The notes below the pieces were generated by a model, which saw only the letters and a list, made by a program, of their open reading frames with translations, had not been told where the DNA came from and did not search any database. The translations under genes were made by a program, and so were the position numbers. DNA of 64,000 bases, from positions 19,850-83,849 of the forward strand of contig NZ_JANFOJ010000014.1 in the NCBI RefSeq assembly GCF_024385605.1, given 5' to 3'. Every line of letters begins with the position of its first letter. Positions within the stretch are counted from its first letter, which is position 1. The DNA comes from Sporolactobacillus sp. STSJ-5 (GTDB lineage Bacteria; Bacillota; Bacilli; Bacillales; Sporolactobacillaceae). This document shows, in pieces, positions 8,597-18,017 of this stretch.

Positions 8597-10384
8597 ATGA
8601 ACACATTGAATCAAAAGTGGGAGCTTGACACCATTTTTAAAGGCGGTGCATCATCTGCTCCATTCCGCACTTTTTTAGATGATCTTCAACAAGCCATTTC
8701 TTCATTTAAAAATGAATTGGAGGCAAGAAAAGAACCCTATACGGTTCAAGATGCCGAAGCATTCACTGCAATGATCAAAAAATACGAGACATTGTGTAAA
8801 CAATTTAATGAAGGTTCTGCTTATGTAGAATGTTTAACTGCTCAAAACATTAAAGATGCCAAGGCTGCCCAAGCAAATAATCGGATGCAAAGCCTCGGGG
8901 CTGAATTAGATGCCTCTAGCAGCATTCTGGAAAATTTGCTGCGCCAAATTTCAGACAGTAATTTTAACGGACTTATTGAAAATGGAGTCCTAAAAGAAAT
9001 GCAATTTGCACTCCGGGAAAAACGTGAACTTTCTCGGAAGAAGCTAGGATCAGATCAAGAGCAGCTGATTAGCGGCCTTGCCGTTGACGGCTATCACGCA
9101 TGGGAAGATCTCTATTACAGTCTGGTTGGAAAAATGGAAATCAAGCTCATCCGCAATGGGAAAGAAGAAACCTTGTCCGTCAGCCAGGCAAACAATCTGC
9201 TGGATGATCCGGATCGAACGGTAAGACAAGCGGCATTCAATGCATTGGAGTCGGCATGGTCTGAACATGCCGATCTTTTCGCTGCCGCCTTAAACCATAT
9301 CGCAGGATTCCGGATTGCCGCTTATAAAGCGCGCGGCTGGGAATCCTTTCTTGATGAACCGCTCGACTACAATCGAATGCAGGCACAGACGCTGTCAACG
9401 ATGTGGTCGGTCATTGATCGCTATAAGCCGAAGCTTGCACAATTTATGCAGCGCAAAGCCGAATTGCTTAACCTTGAGAAGCTGTCATGGTTTGATGTCG
9501 ACGCTCCGCTCAATAAAAATAGTGAAAAATTGACCTATGAGGATGTAGCGGATTTTATCATCAAGCATTTTGGCTCATTTAATCCGAACATGGCATCGTT
9601 CGCAAAAAAAGCCTTGGAAAATCGCTGGATTGAAGCAGAAAATCGAGCAAATAAGCGTCCTGGCGGTTTCTGCACCAATTTTCCAATTGCAGGGCAGTCG
9701 CGCATCTTCATGACATTCAGCGGAACCGCCTCAAACCGATCGACGCTCGCACACGAATTAGGGCATGCCTACCATCAATCCTTAATGAATGAACTGCCCT
9801 ATTTGTCACAGGACTACGCAATGAACGTTGCCGAAACAGCCTCCACCTTTTCCGAAATGATCGTCAGCGACGCTGCACAAGCTGCTGCCAAAACAAAAGA
9901 AGAAAAAATTACATTCTTATCCGACAAATTAGAGCGCTGCGTCGCGCTGCTCATGAATATCCATGCACGTTTTCTGTTTGAAACACGATTTTATGATGAA
10001 CGTAAAAAAGGAACAGTCTCAGTGGAACGCTTGAATCAGCTGATGAGTGATGCAGAGCGTGAAGCCTATCATGATACATTGGACGTTTACCATCCGACTT
10101 TTTGGGCGTCCAAGCTTCACTTCTATATCACCAACTGGCCGTTTTACAATTTCCCATATACCTTTGGCTTCCTATTCAGTACAGGAATCTATGTTCAAGC
10201 ACTCCGGGAAGGTCCGTCATTCGCAGGAAAATATGATGCTCTTTTGCGTGATACCGGCAGAATGACGACGGAACAGCTTGCCGAGCGCTACCTTGGGGTT
10301 GATTTAACGGAACCGGACTTCTGGTCATCAGCACTGGACTACCTCATGCGCGATGTTGATGAATTTTTGGAACTGACAAAATAA
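8597..10384 (+). CDS. pepF: M3-family oligoendopeptidase F
   Basis: Zinc metallopeptidase of 595 residues that cleaves short peptides in the cytoplasm. The HExxH zinc motif appears as LAHELGHAYHQ (about residues 387-397), with the downstream third-ligand helix around NVAETASTFSEMIVSD (third Glu). The N-terminal half is the helical PepF/M3 domain. The length fits the pepF/M3 branch of about 595 residues. GAGGGG precedes the ATG by six bases. It lies alone between the divergent yfkJ operon and the VIT gene. Confidence 0.9.
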   Translation: MNTLNQKWELDTIFKGGASSAPFRTFLDDLQQAISSFKNELEARKEPYTVQDAEAFTAMIKKYETLCKQFNEGSAYVECLTAQNIKDAKAAQANNRMQSLGAELDASSSILENLLRQISDSNFNGLIENGVLKEMQFALREKRELSRKKLGSDQEQLISGLAVDGYHAWEDLYYSLVGKMEIKLIRNGKEETLSVSQANNLLDDPDRTVRQAAFNALESAWSEHADLFAAALNHIAGFRIAAYKARGWESFLDEPLDYNRMQAQTLSTMWSVIDRYKPKLAQFMQRKAELLNLEKLSWFDVDAPLNKNSEKLTYEDVADFIIKHFGSFNPNMASFAKKALENRWIEAENRANKRPGGFCTNFPIAGQSRIFMTFSGTASNRSTLAHELGHAYHQSLMNELPYLSQDYAMNVAETASTFSEMIVSDAAQAAAKTKEEKITFLSDKLERCVALLMNIHARFLFETRFYDERKKGTVSVERLNQLMSDAEREAYHDTLDVYHPTFWASKLHFYITNWPFYNFPYTFGFLFSTGIYVQALREGPSFAGKYDALLRDTGRMTTEQLAERYLGVDLTEPDFWSSALDYLMRDVDEFLELTK

Positions 10385-10489
10385 TCGCCACCCACCCTCA
10401 AGCAGCTGATAAAAGGTTAATCATAGACAGAATAGCCTTTTGAATGTAAAATAAAAGCAACGACAAATAATAATCATTTTAATTTTCAA

Positions 10490-10563
10490 GCATGCTGTCA
10501 TCCCCTTTCGGATGGCAGCATGTTCCGTTTTCAGGGTTATGAAGATGATTACTATTCTCAATT
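10490..10563 (+). promoter_or_regulatory. Hairpin plus Fur/PerR-like box in the VIT leader
   Basis: A hairpin at 10490-10523 (arms CATGCTGTCATCC and GGATGGCAGCATG, loop CCTTTC, T-G wobble at the same position as in the pfeT leader) is followed after exactly 21 bases by GATGATTACTATTCTCAATT (10544-10563). GGGTT-N-N-GA is also conserved between hairpin and box. The distal stem differs in sequence from the pfeT copy yet still pairs. The hairpin could double as a weak terminator for pepF, since TTCCGTTTTC follows. Confidence 0.6.
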
Positions 10564-10605
10564 GCAATCAATTTTTTCATTTTACTTCATGAGGTGAGGG
10601 CTATA

Positions 10606-11286
10606 ATGATGAATCATACAGCAAAAGGAATGAATCAGAAATTGAATGTGCTTCGTGCCGGTGTTCTCGGTGCGAATGACGGTATTGTATCGACCGCCGG
10701 CATCGTCATCGGTGTCGCAGGCGCGACGACGGATACCATGACACTAATGATCTCCGGACTAGCAGGCATGGTTGCCGGCGCGCTGTCCATGGGCGGAGGT
10801 GAGTATGTTTCGGTAAGCACGCAAAAGGATACGGAAAAAGCAGTGGTCGAGGCCGAAAAAATCAAGATCAGGGACAACTATGACGGTGAAGTCGATGAAC
10901 TCGCTCAAATCTATATAAAAAATGGATTGTCTGTCGATTTATCGAAGAAAGTAGCTGTTGAACTAATGACCAAGGATGCGATCGGTGCCCACGCCGCTGC
11001 CGAACTTGGCGTAAATCCGAATGAATATGTCAATCCGTGGCAGGCTGCTTTTTCATCGATGATTTCGTTCTCCATCGGTGCATTTCTTCCCTTATTGTCT
11101 ATTTTGCTCTTACCTGAATCCGTGCGTGTTCTCTTTACGTTTATCACGGTGCTTCTTGCACTTGGCTTGACCGGCTTTGTCAGCGCACAATTAGGCGGTG
11201 CTCCGAAGCGTCCGGCCGTCATTCGAAACATCTTAGTCGGAGCAATGACAATGGCCATCACCTATACTGTCGGCAATCTTTTGTGA
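10606..11286 (+). CDS. VIT/CCC1-family Fe/Mn transporter
   Basis: Membrane protein of 226 residues of the vacuolar iron transporter family, which in bacteria exports or sequesters Fe2+ or Mn2+. The N-terminal signature GVLGANDGIVSTAGIVIGVAGA, the GMVAGALSMGGGEYVSVSTQ segment and five hydrophobic spans are diagnostic. The central Glu-rich cytoplasmic helix (TEKAVVEAEK) is the metal-binding region of the family. ATG 10606 is chosen, with GAGGTGAGGG upstream; an adjacent ATG at 10609 is equally possible. The leader is shared with pfeT, so the two exporters are probably induced together. Confidence 0.88.
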   Translation: MMNHTAKGMNQKLNVLRAGVLGANDGIVSTAGIVIGVAGATTDTMTLMISGLAGMVAGALSMGGGEYVSVSTQKDTEKAVVEAEKIKIRDNYDGEVDELAQIYIKNGLSVDLSKKVAVELMTKDAIGAHAAAELGVNPNEYVNPWQAAFSSMISFSIGAFLPLLSILLLPESVRVLFTFITVLLALGLTGFVSAQLGGAPKRPAVIRNILVGAMTMAITYTVGNLL

Positions 11287-11359
11287 AACGCATTACCCCA
11301 TGTGGCCGGTATCAATGTGTGAACCTGGAATCCGCTTCGCCGATTCTAAGTATTTCAGT

Positions 11360-11365
11360 TATAAT
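11360..11365 (+). promoter_or_regulatory. Candidate -10 box for ade
   Basis: A perfect TATAAT lies 44 bases before the ade start. The -35 region (TTCGCC near 11336) is poor. An imperfect inverted repeat, GTTC-TATATATAT-C-GGGAC-GGAAC, follows directly in the leader. Confidence 0.4.
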
Positions 11366-11409
11366 GTTCTATATATATCGGGACGGAACATATAGAGAGG
11401 GGATCATGA

Positions 11410-13149
11410 ATGTTGCAATTAAATAAAGATCAGTTAATTCATCAGATCCGTACGGCCTCAAAGAAGGAACCTGCGGATTTAGTCATAAAAAATGGAAAAG
11501 TGATTGATGTATTCAGCGGCGAACTATTAGAAACAGATGTTGCGATTACAGACGGAATGATTATCGGGCTTGGCGACTACGAAGGGAAAGAAATAATCGA
11601 TGCCCAGGGAAGGTTTATCAGCCCCGCTCTTATTGATGCTCATGTACACATTGAGTCATCACTACTGACACCGGGCGCTTTTTCCGATGTTCTTGCCGCA
11701 CATGGCGTCACAGCCGCGATCACTGATCCGCATGAAATTGCCAACGTACTCGGTGCAAACGGCATCCGGTTCATGCTGGAACGTGCGCAAGAAAGCAGCA
11801 TTGATCTCTACTTCATGCTGCCCTCTTCAGTACCGGCAACCTCATTTGAACACAACGGTGCAACACTCGAAGCTGATGATCTGGAACCGCTTTTTCAGTA
11901 TGACAATGTGCTTGGCCTTGCCGAAGTCATGGATTTTCCTGCGGTCTTGAATGCCGATGAGAGAATGGTTGCTAAACTTGCCATGACGCAGAAACACAGC
12001 TGGCGCATAGACGGTCACGCTGCAGGTCTGAATGCACAGGACATCAATGTGTATAAAGCAGCCGGTATTCGTACCGATCATGAATGCATCAACGTTGATG
12101 AGGCAAAGGATCGGCTCTCGCGCGGACTTTACGTTATGATTCGCCAAGGCACAGTCGCTAAAGACCTGCCGCAGCTGGTTCCGCTTGTCAATGAAACCAA
12201 CAGCCGCCGCTTCCTCTTCTGTACGGATGACAAATATCCTGACGACCTGATACAAGAAGGCAGTGTCGATTATAATGTGCGTCTGGCGATTGAACATGGC
12301 TTGGACCCGATCACCTGTATCAAGATGGCCTCGTTAAACGCTGCCGAATGCTATGGATTCCGTGAAAAAGGCGCTGTTGCCCCAGGTTATGAGGCTAATT
12401 TTCTGCTTCTTGACGACTTAAAACAGTTTTCCATTCAGCAGGTCTACGCCCATGGGAAGCTTGTCGCTGAGCAAGGGCATGCTGTTCAAGAACATACAAA
12501 TTCTTCCATAAAGGCAGAGAAGCATCCGCTCACATGGCCGGAGCTTTCACCAAGTAATTTTGCCATTCCACTCGGATCTGCACAAAAAGCGCACGTCATT
12601 GAGATTATTCCGAACAGCCTTGTGACTCGCGATCTGGTTGAAAAGGTATCGGTCAAAAACGGCTGCTTCGCATGTTCACCGGACAGCGATCATTTAAAAT
12701 TGGCCGTTATCGAACGGCACAATGGCCTAGGTACCATTGGTTTGGCGATTGTTAAAGGATTTGAGATGAAATCCGGTGCCATGGCAACAACGATCGCACA
12801 TGATTCACATAACTTAGTCGTCACCGGATGCAGCGACGCGGACATGATTGTTGCAGCGGAACGATTGAGAGAAATAGACGGAGGTATGGTTGTCGTCAAT
12901 GACGGCAAAGTGCTTGCCGAACTCGCCCTGCCGATCGCGGGATTAATGACTGATACGCCGGCAGCAAAGGTAGCTCAGACTTTAAAAAACTTAAGACAAG
13001 CAGCAACCTCACTTGGCGTTTCCGAATCGTTCAACCCTTTTCTGACCCTTTCATTTCTCAGTCTGCCTGTTATTCCGGATTTGAAGCTTACAGATACGGG
13101 ATTGTTTGATGTGCGCTCGTTTCAGCATATTCCCGTATCTGCAGAATAA
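11410..13149 (+). CDS. ade: Adenine deaminase
   Basis: Amidohydrolase-fold adenine deaminase of 579 residues, converting adenine to hypoxanthine in purine salvage. The metal-binding motif PALIDAHVHIESSLL (about residues 72-86), the ITDPHEIANVLG segment and the C-terminal ATTIAHDSHNLVVTGCSDADM domain characterise the Ade family. The start ATG has GAGAGGGG seven bases upstream. The rsmF-like methyltransferase and LD-carboxypeptidase genes follow within 32 and 24 bases, so co-transcription is likely although the functions are unrelated. Confidence 0.93.
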   Translation: MLQLNKDQLIHQIRTASKKEPADLVIKNGKVIDVFSGELLETDVAITDGMIIGLGDYEGKEIIDAQGRFISPALIDAHVHIESSLLTPGAFSDVLAAHGVTAAITDPHEIANVLGANGIRFMLERAQESSIDLYFMLPSSVPATSFEHNGATLEADDLEPLFQYDNVLGLAEVMDFPAVLNADERMVAKLAMTQKHSWRIDGHAAGLNAQDINVYKAAGIRTDHECINVDEAKDRLSRGLYVMIRQGTVAKDLPQLVPLVNETNSRRFLFCTDDKYPDDLIQEGSVDYNVRLAIEHGLDPITCIKMASLNAAECYGFREKGAVAPGYEANFLLLDDLKQFSIQQVYAHGKLVAEQGHAVQEHTNSSIKAEKHPLTWPELSPSNFAIPLGSAQKAHVIEIIPNSLVTRDLVEKVSVKNGCFACSPDSDHLKLAVIERHNGLGTIGLAIVKGFEMKSGAMATTIAHDSHNLVVTGCSDADMIVAAERLREIDGGMVVVNDGKVLAELALPIAGLMTDTPAAKVAQTLKNLRQAATSLGVSESFNPFLTLSFLSLPVIPDLKLTDTGLFDVRSFQHIPVSAE

Positions 13150-13181
13150 CGGAGAGACGTTTCTAACAAGGAGGATTTTTC

Positions 13182-14561
13182 TTGATTGATTTACCGGAAA
13201 ATTTTACAAACAAAATGAGCGAGCTATTGGGAACGAATGAAGCGCACGCCTTTTTTGAAACCTATAATCATCATCGAGCGTTCGGCTTGCGCGCCAACCC
13301 ATTAAAAATCAGTTCGAATGTACTAGCAAAAAGCACACCATTCCTGCTCGAGCAGATTCCGTTTTGCCCGAATGGTTTTTATTATAAAGAATCGGACGCA
13401 CCCGGAAAGCACCCCTTTCATCAAGCCGGTGTTTACTACATTCAGGAACCAAGTGCAATGTTTGTTGCACAGACACTCAATCCCCAACCCGGAGAACGTG
13501 TGCTCGATCTATGTGCCGCTCCCGGCGGAAAATCAACGCAGCTGGCTGGCATAATGAACAATACGGGTCTATTGATCTCGAATGAACCCTATCCGAAGAG
13601 AGCAAGAATACTTTCTGAGAATATTGAACGAATGGGCGTTGCCAACGCCATAATTACGAATGAAATGCCTGAGCGTTTGGCTCATTATTTCCCGGGCTAT
13701 TTTGACAAAATTCTCGTTGATGCTCCGTGCTCCGGTGAAGGAATGTTTCGAAAAGATCCGGAAGCCATGCAGTATTGGAGTCCGCAGCATGTCGCAGAAT
13801 GTGCGAGTCTACAAGCACAGATTCTGGAACAAGCCTATGTCATGCTGCGTACTGATGGCATTCTCGTTTATTCAACCTGCACCTTTTCACCAGAAGAGGA
13901 TGAACAAATGATTGATGCCTTTCTTGAAAAGCATCCTGATCTTGAACTTTTACCGATTGATAAAACAGCTGGTGTAGCTGACGGCCGTCCGGAATGGTCG
14001 GATACCAAAAGATCTGAACTATCCAGAACGGCCAGGTTGTGGCCGCATAAGCTGCGCGGTGAAGGTCATTTTGCCGCTAAGCTATGCAAGCGTGGGGATG
14101 CTTCAACGTGCAAACAGTCGACAGCCTCATCTGTCAAAGAGAATTTGTTAAAGGACTACCGAGTATTCGAGAACAGCACGTTGACCAAGAAATTAACCGG
14201 ACTTTTTCATTTTATCGGCAACCAGCTCTTTTTACTTCCTGATGGCTGTCCAAACATTGACAAGTTGAAAATTGTTCGAGCTGGCCTGCATTTAGGCGAG
14301 CAGAAGAAGAATCGTTTTGAGCCCAATCACGCGCTTGCGCTCGCACTGTCTGTAGAATCATTTAACAACCAAATGCCGTTAACTTATTCGGGTAAAGAGT
14401 GGGATCAATATCTTCGCGGTGAAACATTGCCCTTAAATGACAGCCGCAAGGGCTGGACTGTTGTAACGATTGACGGATTTCCACTGGGCTGGGGAAAAGC
14501 AGCTGCAGGAACCTTGAAAAATTTCTACCCGAAAGGCTTGCGCCGAAGAGGATTGAAATAA
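13182..14561 (+). CDS. NOL1/NOP2/Sun-family 16S rRNA m5C methyltransferase (RsmF/YebU-like)
   Basis: SAM-dependent RNA cytosine-5 methyltransferase of 459 residues. Motif I DLCAAPGGKSTQ (about residues 109-120), motif IV DAPCSGEGMF with one catalytic cysteine and motif VI STCTFSPEE with the second are all present. The C-terminal region resembles the extra domain of RsmF-type enzymes. The start is TTG 13182, well supported by AAGGAGG seven bases upstream. It lies in an operon between ade and the S66 peptidase gene. Confidence 0.9.
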   Translation: MIDLPENFTNKMSELLGTNEAHAFFETYNHHRAFGLRANPLKISSNVLAKSTPFLLEQIPFCPNGFYYKESDAPGKHPFHQAGVYYIQEPSAMFVAQTLNPQPGERVLDLCAAPGGKSTQLAGIMNNTGLLISNEPYPKRARILSENIERMGVANAIITNEMPERLAHYFPGYFDKILVDAPCSGEGMFRKDPEAMQYWSPQHVAECASLQAQILEQAYVMLRTDGILVYSTCTFSPEEDEQMIDAFLEKHPDLELLPIDKTAGVADGRPEWSDTKRSELSRTARLWPHKLRGEGHFAAKLCKRGDASTCKQSTASSVKENLLKDYRVFENSTLTKKLTGLFHFIGNQLFLLPDGCPNIDKLKIVRAGLHLGEQKKNRFEPNHALALALSVESFNNQMPLTYSGKEWDQYLRGETLPLNDSRKGWTVVTIDGFPLGWGKAAAGTLKNFYPKGLRRRGLK

Positions 14562-14585
14562 TAACTGTGTAAGGGGTTGAACGAT

Positions 14586-15458
14586 TTGTCTGTATTAAAA
14601 AGCGGAGATACGGTTGGTTTGATTTCGTGTTCGGATGGAATCTGCCGTGATGATCATTCAGTCTTAAACAAAATAGAACAACAATTGAATCAACTGGGTC
14701 TAAAAGTCAAGATTGCTGAAACTATTTATCGCGGTGCACATTCACCCTTCAGCGGATCTCCTCAGCTTCGTGCTTCTGAACTTCTTCGCCTATTTCGCGA
14801 TTCAGAAATCAAAGCTGTATTTGACGTGTCGGGAGGCGACAGTGCCAATCAGATTTTGCCCTTTCTTGATTTCGATACCATTCGCGAAACAGCTGTTCCG
14901 TTTGTAGGTATCAGCGATTTATCCGTGATCAATAATGCGATTTATGCCAGAACGGGATTGCCAGCCTATCATTATCGCATTAAAAACCTTGCCGGCGGAT
15001 TTGCCGAAACGCAGCGCACCATCTTTGAACACGCCTTTATGGGTAATGCATCAGTTCCGACCTTTAACGTGCGATGGTTACGCGGCAATCAGATGTCAGG
15101 CATTGTTATTGGCGGCAACATTCGTTGTTTTCTAAAGCTTGCAGGTACGAACTTTCTTCCTGATCCTGCCGGCAAAATCATTTTTCTGGAAGCGCTCGGA
15201 GGCGGCTCTGCACGTATGGCTTCACTTCTTGCTCAGCTCGATCAATTATCATTCTTTAACGAGTGCTCGGGTGTATTACTTGGCACATTTTCTGCCATGC
15301 AGGCAAAATCATCTGAGCCTTCAATTGAACAGCTCGTGCTTGAAATCACTGAACGCTGTCACTTGCCGTTAGCAAAGACCGAGCAGCTCGGTCATGGTGA
15401 AGATGCCCACTCCCTGCCGATCGGTCTGCCCATGAGGTTTGTTGAAACTAGACAGTGA
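14586..15458 (+). CDS. S66-family LD-carboxypeptidase (LdcA/MccF-like)
   Basis: Serine peptidase of 290 residues. S66 enzymes remove the terminal D-alanine from muropeptide tetrapeptides during cell wall recycling, or give immunity to microcin-C-like compounds. The opening GDTVGLISCSDG, the GGDSANQILPFLD turn and GISDLSVINNAI (nucleophile Ser of the G-x-S-D motif) fit the family. A C-terminal HGEDAHSLPIGLPM segment supplies the catalytic His region. The family usually reads GGYGSN where this protein has GGDSAN. TTG 14586 is chosen because AAGGGG lies nine bases upstream. It is the third gene of the ade operon. Confidence 0.82.
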   Translation: MSVLKSGDTVGLISCSDGICRDDHSVLNKIEQQLNQLGLKVKIAETIYRGAHSPFSGSPQLRASELLRLFRDSEIKAVFDVSGGDSANQILPFLDFDTIRETAVPFVGISDLSVINNAIYARTGLPAYHYRIKNLAGGFAETQRTIFEHAFMGNASVPTFNVRWLRGNQMSGIVIGGNIRCFLKLAGTNFLPDPAGKIIFLEALGGGSARMASLLAQLDQLSFFNECSGVLLGTFSAMQAKSSEPSIEQLVLEITERCHLPLAKTEQLGHGEDAHSLPIGLPMRFVETRQ

Positions 15459-15691
15459 GATGGTGAAATTTCCAACTCACTTGTTATATAAGGATACTCA
15501 ATTAAGAAGAGCCTGCAGCTCAAAAAGATAATAACGGAGAGGGGTTGGAAAACTTTGACTGAGGCAAAATCAAAACAGTACTTCTCCGTATTGTGCGGAG
15601 CAAGTTGATCAATTCTATGTATTCATTAGGTTTGTAAAAGAAGGAAGTTATCGCAGTGCGACGCATGGTATTAATTTATTAAATCAAATTG
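15459..15691. other. Gap with possible gene remnants
   Basis: No intact gene. A binding-site-like GGAGAGGGG is followed by a TTG and only seventeen codons. A second frame reads through VDQFYVFIRFVKEGSYRSAT to a stop at about 15703 but lacks a start codon. A small inverted repeat CTCCG-TATTGTG-CGGAG lies within. This may be the decayed 5' part of a gene, but the family is not recognisable. Confidence 0.25.
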
Positions 15692-15985
15692 TTAAGGAAA
15701 TATAAAAAATAATAAAATGCATACTACAAGCTGTGGTATACCGAATGAAAAGAAAAGCCAACCTGTCTTCAAGCGATTGTTCGAATCCTCTTTACTTTCA
15801 CTTGCAACATTTGCTCGATTGCGATCTCCGCTAATGAGCGCACCTACAAACATGCCGGCTAGGATGAGACAAACAACTGCGATGCTAAATGCCACCGTTA
15901 AAATAGTATCGTGGTAAGGTGTAACAATGCCGAGCAGCAGTAACAAAAGGCCGACAGCAATTCCCGACAACAAAATTTTCATCAT
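15692..15985 (-). CDS. Small membrane protein, DUF5316-like
   Basis: Protein of 97 residues with three predicted membrane helices: two at the N-terminus, then a polar loop GDRNRANVASESKEDSNNR, then a C-terminal span. The GDRNRAN-x-ESKED loop matches my memory of the DUF5316 family of Bacillales, whose function is unknown. AGGAGG lies six bases before ATG 15985. It is monocistronic and convergent with the ade operon. Confidence 0.65.
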   Translation of the reverse strand: MMKILLSGIAVGLLLLLLGIVTPYHDTILTVAFSIAVVCLILAGMFVGALISGDRNRANVASESKEDSNNRLKTGWLFFSFGIPQLVVCILLFFIFP

Positions 15986-16179
15986 GATTCGCCTCCTAAT
16001 GAACTAAGTATAGCAAGAATGGACGAAAAGAAAGTATTAATTTTCTGTATATATAAATTAACAATCTCTTCATAATCAGATAATTCTGACTCGTAAATGA
16101 AACTGTAATCCTAAGCGTTCAAAAGGGCCAATAAGGATCGCTGCCTATAACCTTACTTCTTACTGCATTGATTCGCCAC

Positions 16180-16238
16180 AAAAAACAGTCACATGTCCGA
16201 TCAGCATCCCAAGGATGACGATCAGATTAAGTGACTGC
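16180..16238 (-). terminator. Leftward terminator downstream of the isochorismatase gene
   Basis: Read on the minus strand, an imperfect long stem (CAGTCAC at the base with GTGACTG, inner arms around GATC..CATCC) ends in TTTTTT. It lies about 200 bases beyond the stop codon of the gene at 16446. The rest of the 460-base gap from 15986 shows nothing recognisable. Confidence 0.5.
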
Positions 16239-16445
16239 CAAGAAAAACAAAAAGAGCCGCTTGTTCCTTAACTCAGGCACAAAGCGTTTTCTTACTCAGG
16301 TCTACATGACCTGTACCTGTCATAATAAAACAAATTGATAAAAAATGGAAGAATATCTATCTATTTGTCAATTTTTTGTTAATTCTATTTTTTTATAACG
16401 GCTTACTGAACGAAATTCTAACGCACTAATAATGAATAACTGCCT

Positions 16446-16985
16446 TTAACTGTGCTCTGCATTCATCCCAGCCAAAAACTCCTGAAGTTCATTCACAGTG
16501 ACCTCACCAGAATTGTACAGAACCGTACAGATGAAATCGGGAATATCAAGATCATTCATTTCATAAGTTTTCCCTGTATTAACGCTGGCACATGCATCCT
16601 CAATCACACGCACCTTGAACCCATGCTCAAAAGCTGCAGCAGAATTGAAGAAAATACAATATTCCGCATTAAATCCACACAATACCACTTCATCAACACC
16701 TGCTATTCGCAGTTTCTCTTTTAAACCCGTACGGTAAAAAGCACTGGGTAGATTTTTATCAATAATCTCTGTAGCATAAGGAGCAAGTTTGCGGCAGATG
16801 GCACTGCCGGGCGAACCATCTTGTATTAAACTGTGCGTATTTTCATCTTTATGACGAATGAAGAAAATCGGTTCATGGCTATGTTTAAATCTATGTACCA
16901 AGTAGTCAATGCGATTGATGACTTTCTCGAAATCGCCTGAATCAACAAATCCTTGCTGAACATCAATAACAAGCAATGCGCGCAT
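16446..16985 (-). CDS. Isochorismatase-family cysteine hydrolase
   Basis: Protein of 179 residues of the isochorismatase/nicotinamidase fold. The catalytic triad is visible: Asp in LLVIDVQQGF (residue 8), Lys in EIIDKNLPSAF (about 79) and Cys in GFNAEYCIFF (about 110), with the cis-peptide region before it. Family members hydrolyse amides or enol ethers such as nicotinamide, isochorismate or ureidoacrylate; this substrate cannot be told. GGGGGCGAG precedes the ATG. It is divergent from the arginase-fold gene, with a 145-base gap. Confidence 0.85.
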   Translation of the reverse strand: MRALLVIDVQQGFVDSGDFEKVINRIDYLVHRFKHSHEPIFFIRHKDENTHSLIQDGSPGSAICRKLAPYATEIIDKNLPSAFYRTGLKEKLRIAGVDEVVLCGFNAEYCIFFNSAAAFEHGFKVRVIEDACASVNTGKTYEMNDLDIPDFICTVLYNSGEVTVNELQEFLAGMNAEHS

Positions 16986-17130
16986 GCTCTCGCCCCCGTC
17001 TTTTCTTATACCGTTTCGTGCGGAACCTTGCCTTTCTCAGTTTCATTTTTTCATAGATTGCATTAAAATAGAAAATGGAAACGTTTTATTTATTGTGATC
17101 TTTACTGATTCGAGAAAGAAGTGTTTGCGC

Positions 17131-17928
17131 ATGACTTTGTTGCATCATGATATCACATTCTGCAATTTTGACAACTCATATAAATCACAACCGCAGCTGC
17201 TTGCGGCATCGCCGCATCATTGGATTGATTTCAGTCAGCTTCGCGGTACGCACCTCTACTGCTCGCCTGAAGCATTCATTCACATCTGCGACAAATTAAG
17301 TACTGTTCCTGATCATGGTTTGACCTTCTGGGGCAGCGGGAACTATCACTATGCAACACTCGCATTATTAAAGAACATCCATCATCCCTTCTCACTGGTT
17401 CTCTTTGATCATCACACGGATCTGCAGGAAGGAAGAATCGACTCGTTGCTCTCATGCGGTTCATGGGTGCGTCATGCGCTTTCCCAGCTTGCAAATCTCC
17501 AAAAAGTCGTCATCATTGGTCCCGATTTGAACGAAGCATTGATGGGACATATAACTCAACGATCTCGGGTTGTCCTCTTTCCGGAAGAACGGTTTCCTAC
17601 ACCGGAACAGTTATTGAACGTTCTTACAACCGATCATATTTATGTCAGTATCGACAAGGATGTTCTATCTGAAAATGATGCAAAAACAAATTGGAATCAA
17701 GGAACCGTTTCCATAGACCAACTCAATCCCCTGCTTGAATTACTAATAGAAGAAAGACTAGTGGAAGGAATGGATGTATGCGGTGAATGGCCGGTTCGGC
17801 CTCATCAACAGTTTGATCATCAAACACGAGCTTGGATTAGCAAAAATGAGCATAGTAACTTAAGCATCACCCGTACATTTATACGACAAATGCAAAATTG
17901 CGGAAAACAATCGAAACATGCGATTTAA
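17131..17928 (+). CDS. Arginase/agmatinase-fold (ureohydrolase-family) protein
   Basis: Protein of 265 residues with the manganese-ligand pattern of ureohydrolases: His73 in WGSGNYHY (normally GGDHS), Asp93, His95 and Asp97 in FDHHTD, and Asp175 and Asp177 in SIDKD. All six ligands are therefore present, though the first motif is divergent. Arginase, agmatinase and formiminoglutamase are the usual activities; the substrate is unknown. An agmatine route with different enzymes (aguA-aguB) is encoded elsewhere in the window. ATG 17131 is chosen although its binding site (AAAGAAG) is weak; an upstream extension would be non-conserved. Confidence 0.75.
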   Translation: MTLLHHDITFCNFDNSYKSQPQLLAASPHHWIDFSQLRGTHLYCSPEAFIHICDKLSTVPDHGLTFWGSGNYHYATLALLKNIHHPFSLVLFDHHTDLQEGRIDSLLSCGSWVRHALSQLANLQKVVIIGPDLNEALMGHITQRSRVVLFPEERFPTPEQLLNVLTTDHIYVSIDKDVLSENDAKTNWNQGTVSIDQLNPLLELLIEERLVEGMDVCGEWPVRPHQQFDHQTRAWISKNEHSNLSITRTFIRQMQNCGKQSKHAI

Positions 17929-17963
17929 ATGATTCACGATAAAAGGAACCTATTTATTCAACT

Positions 17964-18005
17964 AAAAACCGCTGCTCCCCGTAAAACCAGGGAACAGCGG
18001 TTTTT
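17964..18005. terminator. Bidirectional terminator between arginase-fold and DJ-1 genes
   Basis: The stem AAAAACCGCTG / CAGCGGTTTTT extends by TCCC/GGGA after one mismatch, with the loop CGTAAAACCA. It has T or A runs on both sides and serves two convergent genes. Confidence 0.88.
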
Positions 18006-18017
18006 GATTCATCTGTC

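Noticed and set aside
15585..15705. Short open stretch reading VDQFYVFIRFVKEGSYRSAT as a possible gene
   Set aside because: It has no start codon, no binding site and no recognisable family, and the frame is interrupted upstream; at most it is a gene remnant.
17075..17089. ATGGAAACGTTTTAT as a CcpA cre site
   Set aside because: It differs from the consensus at one key base and no promoter is clearly placed next to it; chance occurrence in AT-rich sequence is likely.
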